A DNA stretch of 64,000 bases from Adiantum capillus-veneris. Taxonomy: Eukaryota > Streptophyta > Polypodiopsida > Polypodiales > Pteridaceae. Under the pieces are notes generated by a model. That model was not told the DNA's origin. It was given only the letters and a program-made list of their open reading frames with translations, and did not search any database. The position numbers were made by a program, and so were the translations under genes. The stretch spans positions 64,240,372 to 64,304,371 of the forward strand of contig CM043953.1 of NCBI GenBank assembly GCA_014529385.2. Direction: 5' to 3'. Of this stretch, positions 45,615 to 56,464 are shown in pieces (position 1 is the first letter of the stretch; each line of letters starts with the position of its first letter).

Positions 45615-46810
45615 TCATACTTCATCTTTTGGTATACCATACATTTTGAAACAAACTCTTGTATGTCCTTGTTTCTTGGTAAGCCAATACAAGTATGCTT
45701 TTATTCCTAAAAGAATAAATTCGAATTCCTCTTTGCCCCGCATATGGGAGGAGCATGGGAAGTGAGGAAGATATAGCCTATTGAGGTATGGAAGATAACC
45801 ATTCTCTAACGTGAGTGGTTCTTTTTCTTCCATTTGTAAAGGCTATTATTATATCCCTAAAGTCTAGGTTAGAAGCATATTTAACTATCATAAAATATAG
45901 TTCATTGTAAGTTGCTCTTGATATCCTATCTACCCTTGGCCATCGGGAAAGTGCATCGGCTACATGTTCGTGCTTGCCAGCAATGTGAGCAATGTAAAAT
46001 TTAAATTGCAAAAAGAAATTTTCCCACCTCATTTGATTGTCGAAGAGCTTGGTTTGTATCATGGATGGAGTCCAGCATTCGCTCATTGGATTTGAGTCTT
46101 TGAATCTTGTATTCTATGGTATTCCCTTCTTGAAGCAAATTTTTGCTTGAAGGCATGCATCCAGGCATTACATTGGACCTCAAATAGCTTTGAGAGACCC
46201 CGTAGTGTAAGCATAAGTTGAGAGATAAGTTTCTCTTTGAACTTTTCAAAAGTATTTTTCTCTCTTTGTAGTCCATGTACACTAAACGTTCTTTTTTGTT
46301 AAGTCATGTATTGGACCTGCTATCGATAAGCATTTTTCCTATCAAGCATCTCTAGTATGCACTCATACCTTTAGAGCTTCGCAACTCATGTAGACTCCTT
46401 GGATTAGGCCATCTTTTTATTACCTCTACCTCTTGTGGTTCCATACAAATACCACCTTTAGAGATAATGTGACCTAATTATTGAAACTCTTTTATTAAAA
46501 AAAAATCCACTTTTCTTTTGGTTAGAGGAAAGCCTAATCTCTCTCAAAACATACCAGTTCATGCTATTGCCTTTTGAACTCCTCTTGTGGAGGTTTTAAA
46601 GCTCAATAAGGAGGATTATTAGGCAGTGAGCTTCGTGGTAAAAGCTCCATTGCATGGTCATTGTCCCCTCATTGTGGAGATAGCTCACGGGGGTATCATC
46701 AATAAAAACATTTTGGAATCCATTTAGGAATGTAGAAAATTCTAATTCCTCTTGATTCCTGTTTTTTTTTTAATTGTTATTGGTTGAAACATTGAATTCA
46801 TTTAGAGACT
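45615..46810 (-). pseudogene. Gypsy pol relics, right copy
   Basis: Same set of pieces as 39591-40620: linker FQNVF.DD, RT end (LGHIISKGGICMEPQ) near 46480, GNTIEYKIQRLKSNERMLDS, then QMRWENFF..IAHIAG and HVADALSRWP. The RT active site is missing. Identity to the left copy is very high, including the deletion joints. Confidence 0.85.
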
Positions 46811-46979
46811 TTTCAACAAAAATCATGTATATGAATATATAGATTTTCATTAACTTACATATTTACATGGTATAGGATGCTACCCGACTCATAAACATGT
46901 ATGTACATATGTCCTAGCTTAGGAAAAACAAAAGCCTTTTGCTATGAGCATCCTCTTTTGGAGTTTCCAGCATAGAAAC

Positions 46980-48422
46980 TCAAGGCGGCTTGTTGCATGC
47001 ATTTCTTTGGGGACCAGCACAATAGACATGCCCTTGTTGTCCACACTTGTAACATTTGTTATCCTTACGATAACACTCTAGCTCTGTTGGAGAGAGTCTC
47101 TTCTTACCTTTGTAGACTCCTTTCTCCTTAGCGTTGTTATCGGTGTTGCTAGAGTTGCCTTTGGAGGAAGTTTGAGCATTATTCCTTCCTCTAGGTTCAT
47201 TTTGATCCTTCACTTCCATGGGCTTAGAGTTTCTCTTAACCCCTTGTTGGAAATTGATTTGAGAGGCAACCATAGTATGGTGTATGACCACCGATATGGC
47301 ATTAGGCCTTTGTGAGTTAATATACTCGGCCATCTCGTCAAAAAGACCCGCACAAAATTGTTGCTTTTGCTCCTCAAAGCCTATCTTTTTGTAGACACTG
47401 GCTTTGAGAAGTAAATCCCAAAACTTATCTACATACTTCTCGATAGACTCGTAGGGAGAGAGTTTCAAGCTTTGCCATTCTGTGAGGACATTGTCTTTAG
47501 TGTTGCTTGCCAGAAATTGTTTCATGATGGAGGCTCTTAAAGCCTTCCATGTCCTTGGAGCTTTCCTTTGGGCTTGTAGGCTAGCCCACCATTGACGAGC
47601 GGAGCTCTGAAAATGCATAGATACCTGACGTAGTTTAGAGGACTCCATGAAGTCCTCATCACCAAAGGCCACATCAAACTGTTGGATGAAGGCCAAGATC
47701 TTGTCCGTAGCACCAAAGGTGCCATCATAGGTAAGAAAAGTGGTGTCCTTTCCTCCCTCCTTGAACTTCTTCAGCTTCTTGGACCTTCTCCATACTGGAT
47801 AGGATTTTGCGATGACCTTTCCTTTTGGGCTCTTTGAGAGAAGAGCCGCTACCTTCATTGGAATATGAGGAAGGTGATGAGGATGGAGAAGAGGGTGACC
47901 TCTTTCTCTCCTTTTCCTTCTTTTGGTACCTCTCTTCCTTTTTGTGATAACGAGGAGGAGGACTTTCCGGCAATCTTTCTCTCTTGGGGGAGTTGGAGAT
48001 CGTTGAGGCTGTCGTCTTCTTGGAGCCACATCTTCAGAAGTATTGGGAGACTCACTTCTTTCTCCTTCTCTTGGGGAAGGCTCTATAGTAGAGACTTCAT
48101 CTTTCTTCTTGGATGGAGGTAAGCCCGCTAGTAATCGTTTAAGCGCTTCATATGGGTTCTCCTCTTCTCTCACCGTAGAGAGCCCTCTCTTGGAAATCTC
48201 TTGAAGAGACTTCTCAGGTGCTCTCTCTTTTGGGGGAGTTTGGAGAATCCCATAACTATCAAGTTGTTGGAAAACTTCACCTTGTAGGGCTGGGTTTCCC
48301 ATAGCTTGTTGCAGCTTAGAACCAAGACACTTGATAAACATGGGAGCATCATCATTAGCACCTTCATGTGCAAAATCAAAGTAATCAATACTCGTTCTAC
48401 TCTCTTGATTATTGTCATCCAT
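46980..48422 (-). CDS. Gypsy gag, right copy (480 codons)
   Basis: ATG at 48422 (MDDNNQESRTSID); an upstream in-frame TTG at 48464 is not a likely start. The order is: charged N-terminal half, basic stretch, retro-gag domain (ARQWWASLQAQRKAPRTW) and a C-terminal zinc knuckle. The knuckle reads CYKCGQQGHVYCAG instead of the CX2CX4HX4C form seen in the left copy, because the last Cys position is changed and a Cys has appeared earlier. Apart from that the frame is intact, so this copy may still make a Gag-like protein. Confidence 0.88.
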   Translation of the reverse strand: MDDNNQESRTSIDYFDFAHEGANDDAPMFIKCLGSKLQQAMGNPALQGEVFQQLDSYGILQTPPKERAPEKSLQEISKRGLSTVREEENPYEALKRLLAGLPPSKKKDEVSTIEPSPREGERSESPNTSEDVAPRRRQPQRSPTPPREKDCRKVLLLVITKRKRGTKRRKRRERGHPLLHPHHLPHIPMKVAALLSKSPKGKVIAKSYPVWRRSKKLKKFKEGGKDTTFLTYDGTFGATDKILAFIQQFDVAFGDEDFMESSKLRQVSMHFQSSARQWWASLQAQRKAPRTWKALRASIMKQFLASNTKDNVLTEWQSLKLSPYESIEKYVDKFWDLLLKASVYKKIGFEEQKQQFCAGLFDEMAEYINSQRPNAISVVIHHTMVASQINFQQGVKRNSKPMEVKDQNEPRGRNNAQTSSKGNSSNTDNNAKEKGVYKGKKRLSPTELECYRKDNKCYKCGQQGHVYCAGPQRNACNKPP

Positions 48423-48823
48423 GTTAACAAAATTTATGTATGTACGTAGTGTATGATTTGGCAATTCAAAACCTTAGTTGCCACTCCTCTTAGCCTTTGA
48501 AAATCGGCTCTTAAGTATCTACACCCATGGCTCAAAGTGGTTAATTATAGAGAGTAGAGGAGTAGGTCTAACATAGCAGAGTTGCCAAGGGCTAGCTCCT
48601 TTCGGACTTCTTATGGCTCAATAATGGTAAAGCCATAGGCAAGTCTAAAAAGACTCCATTATTAAGTCCAAAGCTCCCGAGGTGTGCACCATCCCCCACA
48701 TAGTGGACTCAACAAAACCGATAATAGATCCCAGTTCCACTTACCCTAATATAATTAACAACATCAACCATTTATAGGCTACTTAAGGACCTCTCTTCTT
48801 AAGCAAGAAAAGAGAAACCAAAT

Positions 48824-48835
48824 GCTATGATACCA
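48824..48835 (-). promoter_or_regulatory. Primer-binding site, right unit
   Basis: TGGTATCATAGC on the minus strand, one base after the outer LTR. Identical to the left-unit site. Confidence 0.85.
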
Positions 48836-48836
48836 A

Positions 48837-50599
48837 TGTAATGGAAATGGCCTATGAACTTAGAGAATAGCGGAATTAAGAGAATTAGAGTTAGAAACTT
48901 TGAGAGCATAGATGGTGAAATTAATTGGTGGTAGCAACTTAATCATAACACTTAATTAACTAGGCATGAGCAATACTTTTGCAATAGAGAGAGAGTTTAG
49001 AGAATATGACAACAGTTGAGGACTGGATTTATGTGGAGCCGTTCCTCCTCCAAAAGGCATTTGTATTATAGATTCTCTCATTAAGAGAGACTTGGTACAA
49101 TACAATCTTTGTGTTCCTTGAGACCTCTTTGGCAATATGAAGGTGGAAGCTTCATATACCAAGCTTTTGCATAATATCAATAATCAATCTTAGCTTGAAA
49201 ACAATCAAGAATTTGTGCTATCATTTGAGTGCATGAAGATGTATATTTGTATGCATCAACTTGTGTCTAAAGCAACAATTAAATTACCTTGCAATACAAT
49301 TAATCTACTTGCATTAAGTAACTAATCTACTTGCAATAAACCTTTAGCCTTCTTGCAATAAGCATAACATGCACTTTGTGGAAAGTATCCCAAGCCTCAG
49401 TCCCAAGACCTCAAACACCTTCGAAGGTGGAGAGAGCTAGCAGGGAATGAGGGTAGGGAAGAGGAAGAAGAAGTATTCCATTGGAGAAAGAAATAGTTCC
49501 TCACTTATCATCACTCTTCTTGCTTAGCATACATAATAGCATAGTAATGAAGATGGAGAAGATGGAAAGCTTAAGCATTGAAGCATAGCTCTTGGTTGGA
49601 TTTGCATTCCATAGCCAAGAGTGTTGGTGTAGGCTCTCAACTTCTCAAGGAGCTTGGAGAAGGAGATGGAGCTCTTGCACCTTGCCTAGCACACAATGAG
49701 AGTGTTTGTGAGTGTGTGTGGGTGATTATACCCCCTAAGCAACCCCCTAGCCATCTTGGGTCGACCCCCCCTTGTAGCTCATGCTTGAAGCTCATTGGAC
49801 CCCTCCAGGCCTAGCCAATCATAAGCAAGAGGCATTACAAGCAGCAAGGGTAGCCTTGAGACAAGTGTCCCCCTTTCCCCTTTGAGAGAGAGGACTTGAT
49901 AAATACAAAATCAATTAATTAAATCTCCTAAATTATCATTGGACCCCTTGGGTGGCCAACCAATAGGCTTTAGGCACACCATGAGGGCAACATGAGGAGG
50001 AACTTGACAAGTGTCCCTTTTGCTTTCTTTGTACCATGCATGCCTTGTGTGAGTGTGTTGGTGTTCTCTCTCATCCCCCCTCATGTAGGGCTCGCCCCCT
50101 CCTTATAGGGATTGAATCTTTGACTTTTTGACACCTCAACCCCTTATGCATAGGCCCAGTTCCCACCACAATCTTGGCCCTTAAGCACTTTAAGCTTGGG
50201 CTAGGTTCTCACCTCAAGTGCAACCCTAACATCTCAAGCATGTCAAGCACCTCAAGCACCTTAGTCATCAAGTATGACAAGCAGGACAAGCACCTCGAGC
50301 TGGGTCGGGTTCCCGCGCCTCAAGCTCAGCCCTACCTTACCTAAGGTCAAAGGACTTTTACACACATTATTGGAGGTCTTCAATGAAGCTAACCCTAAGG
50401 TCTTATGCTCCATTAGTTAGCCTTGCTCTTTGATAGACCATCTCTCATTTGGGCCCCTTTACCAATGGCCCCGTGTTGAGATAGATCTAAAAGCACATGT
50501 CTATATCTTAACCCTTGTTCCCGTTTATTCTCCCACATTAAGTGATCATTTTAATATGAGAAAATCATTTGGGTTGGTTGGATATTAGTTTTTATGACA
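48837..50599 (-). repeat. Outer 5' LTR (1763 bp)
   Basis: Closely matches 42651-44442 with scattered substitutions and a few indels. For example it lacks part of the CTCAAGCAC minisatellite and has an extra block near 49338. It ends TTTTTATGACA followed by ACTCT. A CCCTATAAGG site on the minus strand lies at about 50101-50110. Confidence 0.94.
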
Positions 50600-52473
50600 A
50601 CTCTCGTACTGGAGTGACCTGCTGATTAATCATTTGCTCGACCCAATGCACATCTTCAAGAATGTGGGGGAGATCATATGGAAAACCATCACTAAAAAAA
50701 GGGAGAGCAAGACCCAAAGAGATAACCTGCAGGCTGTGGGTGGAATGCCAGAGATGTGGCCTCGACTTAAACCCAATGGAAATTTTGCTATACCAAAAGG
50801 TCCATCCATGGGTTTTGAGTGGTGCAGAAGAGCAACAAGTGAAGAAGACTATATCTTCATTCAAGACTCCCACAGGGTGCATGCGATGTTTGAAAACGGC
50901 TTTTACGAGAGATGACAATCTCAGTGGTCTTAAGTCCCACGATTAGCACAAATTTCTACAGTTCATCTTACCAATTGCCATAAAGGGTTGTTTGACAGAT
51001 GACATTAGAAGAACAATCTACAAAATCAGTGAGTTGGTACGCTGGATCAATTCAAAAGAGATAAGAGAAGACAACATTGATGCAGTACGCTTAAATGCTA
51101 TTGAAGTAGTGTCCATGGTGGAGAAGTACTTTCCAACAAATATTCTTACCATCCAAATGCATGTACTTGTACATGTGGTCGATGAAGTTGCAGTTGTTGA
51201 GGTGGTCCATAGCAGGTGGATGTTCTTCTTGGAGAGATTTATGAAGACTTCAAAGGGGTTTATTCGTCAAAGGGCTCGCCCCGAGGGTAGCATGACCGAG
51301 GTATGGCTTGTACAAGAGTCTCTTGTCCTCATCTGTGAATTTTAGGGCTCAATTGATCCAAAGATGCTCCGAATGTAGACTACTGATGTCAACGTCAAGG
51401 TGAAAGGGGACGAGCTGCAAGGACAATCTATCATTAGGAAGATGGACATCACAATGCTAGAAAAGGTTATGAGATTTTTCCTTCTCAACTGAGACATCAT
51501 GCAAAAGTGGCTAGAGAGGTAGGAAGGAAAAAAGCAACAATGCTTGACAGATCACCTGCAATTCAAGCGTAACCATGCCACTAAAAACCTTCCTTTTCTA
51601 GATCATCTTCAAAAATTGCCCGACTTTCCAACTGGGCGGTGGTTAGATGCGACAGTCTCAAAGGCAAAGAGGAATGGAGTGTTGATTACTGAGGAGAAAG
51701 AGGAGATGTCAAGGGGTTGCGATTGGCATGTATATTTTCACAACTTCCTTTTCGAGCTCCACATGATCACATTGCTTTAATAAATTTTCGTTTGTTTCAA
51801 TTTTGTGGCTGCAGTATCACAAATATGGAGTTTTGTGGTCGCATGGGAAACACTTCAGAGTGCAACGGATTGACAAACAAAGGGTCACTTTCGACAGTGG
51901 TGTTAGGGCAAGCTTCATCCAAGAAAGTAGGAGTAGTGCCGGGATGAGAACATCGAGACTAGCCAACTTGAATACTTTGGCTACATTCAAGACATCTTGA
52001 TAGTTAGCTTTAGAAAGTTTGATATGTTTATCTTTGATGTCAAGTGGTTCAAAGTTATTACCAGCGGCCCTAATGCAATTGTGCGTAAAGACAAGAGTAG
52101 ATTGATTCAAGTGAACTCTAGGCGGGTGTGGACAGATGCGTGGGATACATTCATACTTCTGCAGCATTGTGAACAAGTTGTGTTCACACACGATCCACTA
52201 TGGACAGAAAATGATGATAATGATCTGGCTAAACCGTGTTGGCCCTATGTCGTTCAAGTTTCTCCATGGAGCAAGCAAGTGTGTGAAGGATTGGACGTTG
52301 AGGTCGAAGAGGTGATTCATGAACAAAGCGCAGGACCAACTCCAACTATAAGTTTAGATTTTGAGGTGGAGGTCAGCAGTGAGCAATTTTCTGAACCTAG
52401 AGATGAGGTGTCAAATACTGAAGCTGATGCGGAGAGCGACAAAGAAGTAGAGTTCGATGACGAAGATGCATAA
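50600..52473 (+). pseudogene. CACTA TnpD-like transposase, exon 2 after the insertion
   Basis: Resumes with YWSDLLINHLLDPMHIFKNV. LSGLKSHD is followed by a TAG (50944-50946) where Trp is usual, then the DUF4218-like block: LPIAIKG, IYKISELVRWINSKEI, HVLVHVVDEVAVVEVVHSRWM and RQRARPEGSMTEVWLVQESL. Several more stops occur at 51343-51510. From about 51930 a DUF4216-like C-terminus follows (QLEYFGYIQDILIVSFRKFD, FDVKWFKV, WDTFILLQHCEQVVFTHDP), with an acidic tail to 52473. The domain order matches plant CACTA transposases. This copy cannot encode an active protein. Confidence 0.9.
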
Positions 52474-52700
52474 GTACAGATTGAGATAGACATCTTTGGT
52501 GCATCAGATCTCATAGAAGATGAGAGATTAACTAATGATTTTTGCAAGGAACTCTTTTGTAAAACTCTTTTTATTAGTCTACAATACACTTTACATTTAT
52601 TCATTTGTGTTGCAGCTTTGTTTATTTGTTATTTATATTGATTAAGTGTTTCTTCTGTAAACTAACGTATTTTGTGGGTGTTATTTGTGTATCTATAGCC

Positions 52701-53594
52701 ATGGCCGATGGCAATGAGCCATACTCTCCTAGTTTTAGTTTTCCTGTCACTTCGGTCGGCATGTCACCCGAGCAGATGGGTCTCTTTTGGACACAGTTCA
52801 CACCAGAGCAAATAGCTATGGCACATAACCTTTGGGCAGCAGGTTTCTCTAGACCTACTACGACCGACCCTGCACCTAGGACTAGTGTGGTCCCTACACC
52901 GACCGGGCCCACACCTCAGTCGAGTGTGCTCCCTACACCTAGGACTAGTGTGCCCAATACACTGATGGGTGGCTCATCCTCGAGACTAGGTAGGTGTCGT
53001 TCTGGAGGCAGTGGTTGTTGTGGTAGCGGTTCTACCGATGCGTCCACACCATCGAGAGAGCATCCACCACTCTCTTTAGTAGATAGTTCACCGATTGGCA
53101 CACCACGTACACCTTGGGGATCACATGAGCATGATCCTAGCAAGGTGTACAAGAGCAGGGACGGGGTCGTCGTGGCGGATAGGGTCAGAAAGGCCATGCG
53201 ACAGAGAATTCGTCAGCTCTGTACAATATAGTTTGGTCAGTCTGTGATGGAGGTTTGGGATAATCTCAATGATGAAAGAAAGAGTTACATCGTCGAGGCC
53301 ATTCATAGAGAGTACATGCCGACAGAGGGGTACGATCTAGTCTTGAATGGCTGGATTTTGGGTGTGGCAAGGGTCACAATGTCACACCGCCGATCGGAAG
53401 CGAGAGACGGGTACAATGCCGGCAGTCCAATGTTGGCATGGTTGGACGAAGAGGAGTGGGCGGGGATTGCACGAAAGACACAAGACAATCCTGAGAGATT
53501 TCAGCAGCAGACAGATGCAGCCAGAGCATGTTTGGAAACTGCTGGAGCGTCACATCTTGAGAGTGGAGGCTACGATACGCTTCGACATGAGTTT
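52701..53594 (+). pseudogene. CACTA second gene, Ptta/En/Spm (TnpA-like), exon 1
   Basis: ATG at 52701 (MADGNEPYSPSFSF). A Pro/Thr/Ser-rich N-terminus contains repeats of TPRTSV/TPTGPT type (residues about 60-95), followed by a Gly/Ser/Cys-rich patch. A basic region RVRKAMRQRIRQLCT ends at a TAG (53229-53231). FGQSVMEVWDNLNDERK continues in the same frame, so one codon (CAG would suit) became a stop. The segment RDGYNAGSPMLAWLDEEEW is typical of this family. The exon ends at TTT|GTAAGT. Confidence 0.75.
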
Positions 53595-53679
53595 GTAAGT
53601 ATTATACGTATGCTTTAAATTATTAAAAATATATAAGTTATTTGAAGATTTATCTAATGATTAAACCATAATTTTGCAG

Positions 53680-53874
53680 GAAGTTACCGTGAAGCGTCCT
53701 CCGACACGCCAAGAGGAGAAGTATGGATACAAGCATGGACTTGTGGTCCTTTTGACCCAGTTGTTGCAGGAGAAGGGAGACGACGTCGACTGGGAGGCAT
53801 TACCATGGGATTTTTTTAATACAGTTTTACCCATTCATTTTTATACAGTCTTCTTGGTACAATCTTTTTTGTAG
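53680..53874 (+). CDS. CACTA second gene, exon 2
   Basis: After an 85-base intron (53595-53679, GTAAGT..TTTTGCAG) the frame continues in phase: EVTVKRPPTRQEEKYGYKHG, then LLTQLLQEKGDDVDWEALPW, to a stop at 53872-53874. The GT-AG borders and preserved phase support the splice. Confidence 0.7.
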   Translation, partial: EVTVKRPPTRQEEKYGYKHGLVVLLTQLLQEKGDDVDWEALPWDFFNTVLPIHFYTVFLVQSFL

Positions 53875-53929
53875 TTGTGTTTTTCTTGATACAGTCTCAC
53901 TCAGTGATTGTTTGCATATGTACAGTTTT

Positions 53930-54240
53930 GTAGTGCTTATGTTTATGTTTATGGTATGGCACATATGTTATGGTTAAGGTTTGACAATCAAGTTAAGGTT
54001 ATGGTTTTGCTATGATGCTATGGCAATCATGTGATGGTTATGGTTATGGTTGTGCAATGATGGTATGGCTGTTATGGTTATGGTATGACAAGCAAGTTAT
54101 GGTAATGGTTATGGTATGACAAACGGGTTATGTTTATGGTTTTGCAGTTTTCGATGCATGTTTTTATTATGGTTATAAAATCTTTATGCCGTTATGTCAT
54201 GATGAAGCTTTTGATTTTGTGGTTATGTTATTCTTACAAT
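53930..54240. repeat. ATGGTT-type degenerate array near CACTA right end
   Basis: Steps of GGTTATGGTTATGGT and GCAATGATGGTATGGC recur without fixed period. In style it mirrors the AGGTTA array in the left half of the transposon. Confidence 0.75.
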
Positions 54241-54479
54241 TTTGTTAATTGCCATACACTCGCTCTTTAGCGTCAGCCTGTAGGTGAATGTGGTTGCTTG
54301 TGCACTCTTCCTTTGAGCAGAGTCGAGGGCTGTTTTTTTTTTGATGCAGTACATGCAGCATCAGTTCCCAACCCTCTCTGTCTAAAAAAAATTTGCAAGT
54401 TGTTCGTCGATACAGAGTACGATACAAATGTCGGTACACATTTCGAAAGATGTGTTGGAATATCCTATAGAATTACCGA

Positions 54480-54663
54480 TGCTCATACGAACGCTTGTTT
54501 ATACGCTTATTTCATAGGTTATTCCGACGTCTAATGTACCGATGTTTATACTGACGATGCGACATCGACGTTTTTTTCGATGTCTATTTTAACGCTTTTT
54601 AGTTTTAAAATTAATTTTATCTTGTTCGTATCTGCACCGATTTTTGCGCGACGTCTTGTAATG
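54480..54663. repeat. CACTA right terminal and subterminal repeats
   Basis: CCGATG, TTCCGACGTC, CGACATCGACG and TTTTCGATGTCTATTTT motifs correspond to those at the left end in inverted sense. The terminus is TCTTGTAATG followed by the TGA duplication. Confidence 0.85.
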
Positions 54664-54666
54664 TGA

Positions 54667-55145
54667 CAATAATATTACTAAAACAATAAAACATAATTGT
54701 TGAATGGACATTCTTTATAACGCTAGTATACAACATGAGCAAGGAATTAGGGCAACATTTCATAGACGTCCATGTTTTTAAATCAAAGATGGATGGAGGA
54801 TGGATGTAGATTATTGAAGTTAGACTTTACTGGGAAAAAAAAAAAGCATATCTTTATATCTTGCAAAAGATTTATTACACCTTTATTATATTGGTATTGC
54901 AATGATAAATCAAAAGAACGAAATGAGAATATGAGCTCGCATGGATGGTCAAAAAGACCTAATGAAGGTAGCCATTTTTCAACGTGAGGTAGGTTGTGAT
55001 GTAAATTGAGTGTAAACCTTGCACTTGCCCACAAACCAAAATAACTTTTTCCAAACCACCAATAATGCAACATGCAAAGCATGTTCTTGTAAAATTGCAA
55101 ATGGTGCATTACAATTGTGATGCATGCTCCCACTGATCGTTCATT
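54667..55145. other. No gene seen; 3' flank of the host gene
   Basis: AT-rich sequence downstream (minus orientation) of the gene ending at 55146. No clear repeats. Confidence 0.5.
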
Positions 55146-56270
55146 TTAAGGAAACAACCTCAAAATAGGGAAAGGCACCTTCACTGGTTGAATCTCAACA
55201 GGCTTATGAATGTCTCTCTTGAGGTAGAGGTAGAAGAAGATGAGGCTTAGAATTGAAATCAAAAGGAAGAGATCAATTCTCACTTGGGTCCAACTCAAAG
55301 GGGGGAGCTTATAGCTTATATATTGGTGGGGGCCCTTAGAGGAAGAAGCCAAGCTTGTGTAAGGATAACTAGAGGAAGATTTGTCTGAGCTTTTAGAGGT
55401 CGGGGCGAGTACATGGATAGATTTGTCGGCGGTTTTAGAGGATGGGCCAAGTATAGGGATGTTTTTTCTTTTGGTGGTGGTACTGGGGGAGGAAGAGATG
55501 TGGGAGGTGGGCTTTAAGGGCTCTAATGCTAAATTAGGGTGGCCACCATAAGAAGAGAGGCTTTCAAAATCCTCTTTCTGCACGTAGGGCTCCGACCAAG
55601 AGACTGGCCTTCTTATAGTCTCAGCTGGGACGGGACAAGTAAGGCTTGAGAAAATGGTGAGAGGGGCTGACCTATCTAAGGTCTCTGTGTCTATCAGCGA
55701 TGGCGGATGAAGCTGCCCACTCGCAAACGTGCTCTCACTCGTGTCTCTTATTATCAACTCCGGCACCGGACTGCATACATCTGCATCTATTATCACATTT
55801 GAACTAGCTGTAATTACTTTCTTCGCCTCTTTGCTTTCTGCCGATGCAGCCATGGCGTCCTCCACTATCAGCTCTGCTTCTGTGTTGGTGCCCTGGCTAT
55901 GGAATGCTCTGATAATATTCATTGGCGTTATCGCCCTCTGGCTGTAATGGTGAGCTCGCGATGTGGAAGTAGCTCCTCGAGATGCATTTCTTTTCGCTTG
56001 TTTTGATGATGATGATGAAGAGGACGAGCAGGCGAGCAGCATCAGAGAGCCGGATATGGCGATGACGATGCCCATCGCTGCCCACGCATATTTCTTCACA
56101 AAGGGCTCAAATGAGAGGGCGCTCTGACGATCTGCATCGCTGCTTGCTGCGAAATGTGTTACTACGCCTTGTTGGGCGGCGCTTGAGAAATGCTTTGCCG
56201 CGGAGCTGCTGGAGCTGTATTGTGAAGAAGATGAAGAAGAAAGTGACGCTCTGTGCCTTGAAGCTTCCAT
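55146..56270 (-). CDS. Uncharacterised host membrane-anchored protein, 374 aa
   Basis: Single uninterrupted frame. The first ATG is at 56270 (MEASRHRAS); a longer frame to 56297 would need a GTG start, unlikely in a plant nuclear gene. After a Ser-rich N-terminus a hydrophobic helix lies at about 62-81 (YAWAAMGIVIAISGSLMLLA), followed by a run of serines, a long Ser/Thr/Pro-rich central part, and a second hydrophobic helix at about 334-350 (LFLLISILSLIFFYLYL). The C-terminus is IHKPVEIQPVKVPFPILRLF. The layout suggests a two-pass membrane protein. Neighbouring decay is absent and GC content is higher than in the repeats. CACGTG, a G-box core, lies 25 bases upstream of the ATG. No family was recognised; function unknown. 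Confidence 0.65.
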   Translation of the reverse strand: MEASRHRASLSSSSSSQYSSSSSAAKHFSSAAQQGVVTHFAASSDADRQSALSFEPFVKKYAWAAMGIVIAISGSLMLLACSSSSSSSSKQAKRNASRGATSTSRAHHYSQRAITPMNIIRAFHSQGTNTEAELIVEDAMAASAESKEAKKVITASSNVIIDADVCSPVPELIIRDTSESTFASGQLHPPSLIDTETLDRSAPLTIFSSLTCPVPAETIRRPVSWSEPYVQKEDFESLSSYGGHPNLALEPLKPTSHISSSPSTTTKRKNIPILGPSSKTADKSIHVLAPTSKSSDKSSSSYPYTSLASSSKGPHQYISYKLPPLSWTQVRIDLFLLISILSLIFFYLYLKRDIHKPVEIQPVKVPFPILRLFP

Positions 56271-56300
56271 CGCTGATCGTGGCCGGCTGGGGCACACGTG

Positions 56301-56433
56301 CGGGGTGAGTAAATTATCCCGCGTCTTTTGCAGAGAACGTGTCTGGAAGGCTAGCTTTCATCATGTCCGGAGACCTGCGCGAGGATCTGCAGAGTATATT
56401 GGCGCGATGGCGTCCGCGTGGTGTGTACGGCTC

Positions 56434-56464
<31 letters not shown>

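Larger units (their letters stand above)
39125..50599 (-). mobile_element. Nested tandem LTR retrotransposon (LTR-int-LTR-int-partial LTR), 11.5 kb
   Basis: In element orientation (minus): full LTR 50599-48837, internal region, full LTR 44442-42651, second internal region, and the end of a third LTR 39407-39125. One 5-bp duplication flanks the whole array and none flanks the middle LTR, so a single insertion became a tandem by LTR-LTR recombination. Each internal part has a gag frame and a decayed, internally deleted pol; no usable RT or integrase remains. The pol relics (protease-RT linker, RT end, RNase H, integrase tail) are Gypsy type. It interrupts the CACTA transposase exon. Confidence 0.93.
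34977..54663 (+). mobile_element. CACTA/EnSpm DNA transposon, 19.7 kb, with nested LTR element
   Basis: The left end is CACTACAAGAGG. The right end reads TCTTGTAATG, whose complement CATTACAAGA differs from CACTACAAGA at one base. The 3-bp duplication TGA flanks both (34974-34976, 54664-54666), as expected for this superfamily. Inside are subterminal CCGACGTC/GATG-type repeats at both ends, a TnpD-like transposase (37765-52473) and a Ptta/En/Spm-like second gene (52701-53874). About 11.5 kb is a later LTR-retrotransposon insertion, so the element proper is about 8.2 kb. Premature stops in both genes indicate a copy that no longer makes its own transposase. Confidence 0.93.

Noticed and set aside
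55729-55947. 72-codon hydrophobic plus-strand frame
   Set aside because: It is the antisense of the intact host gene.
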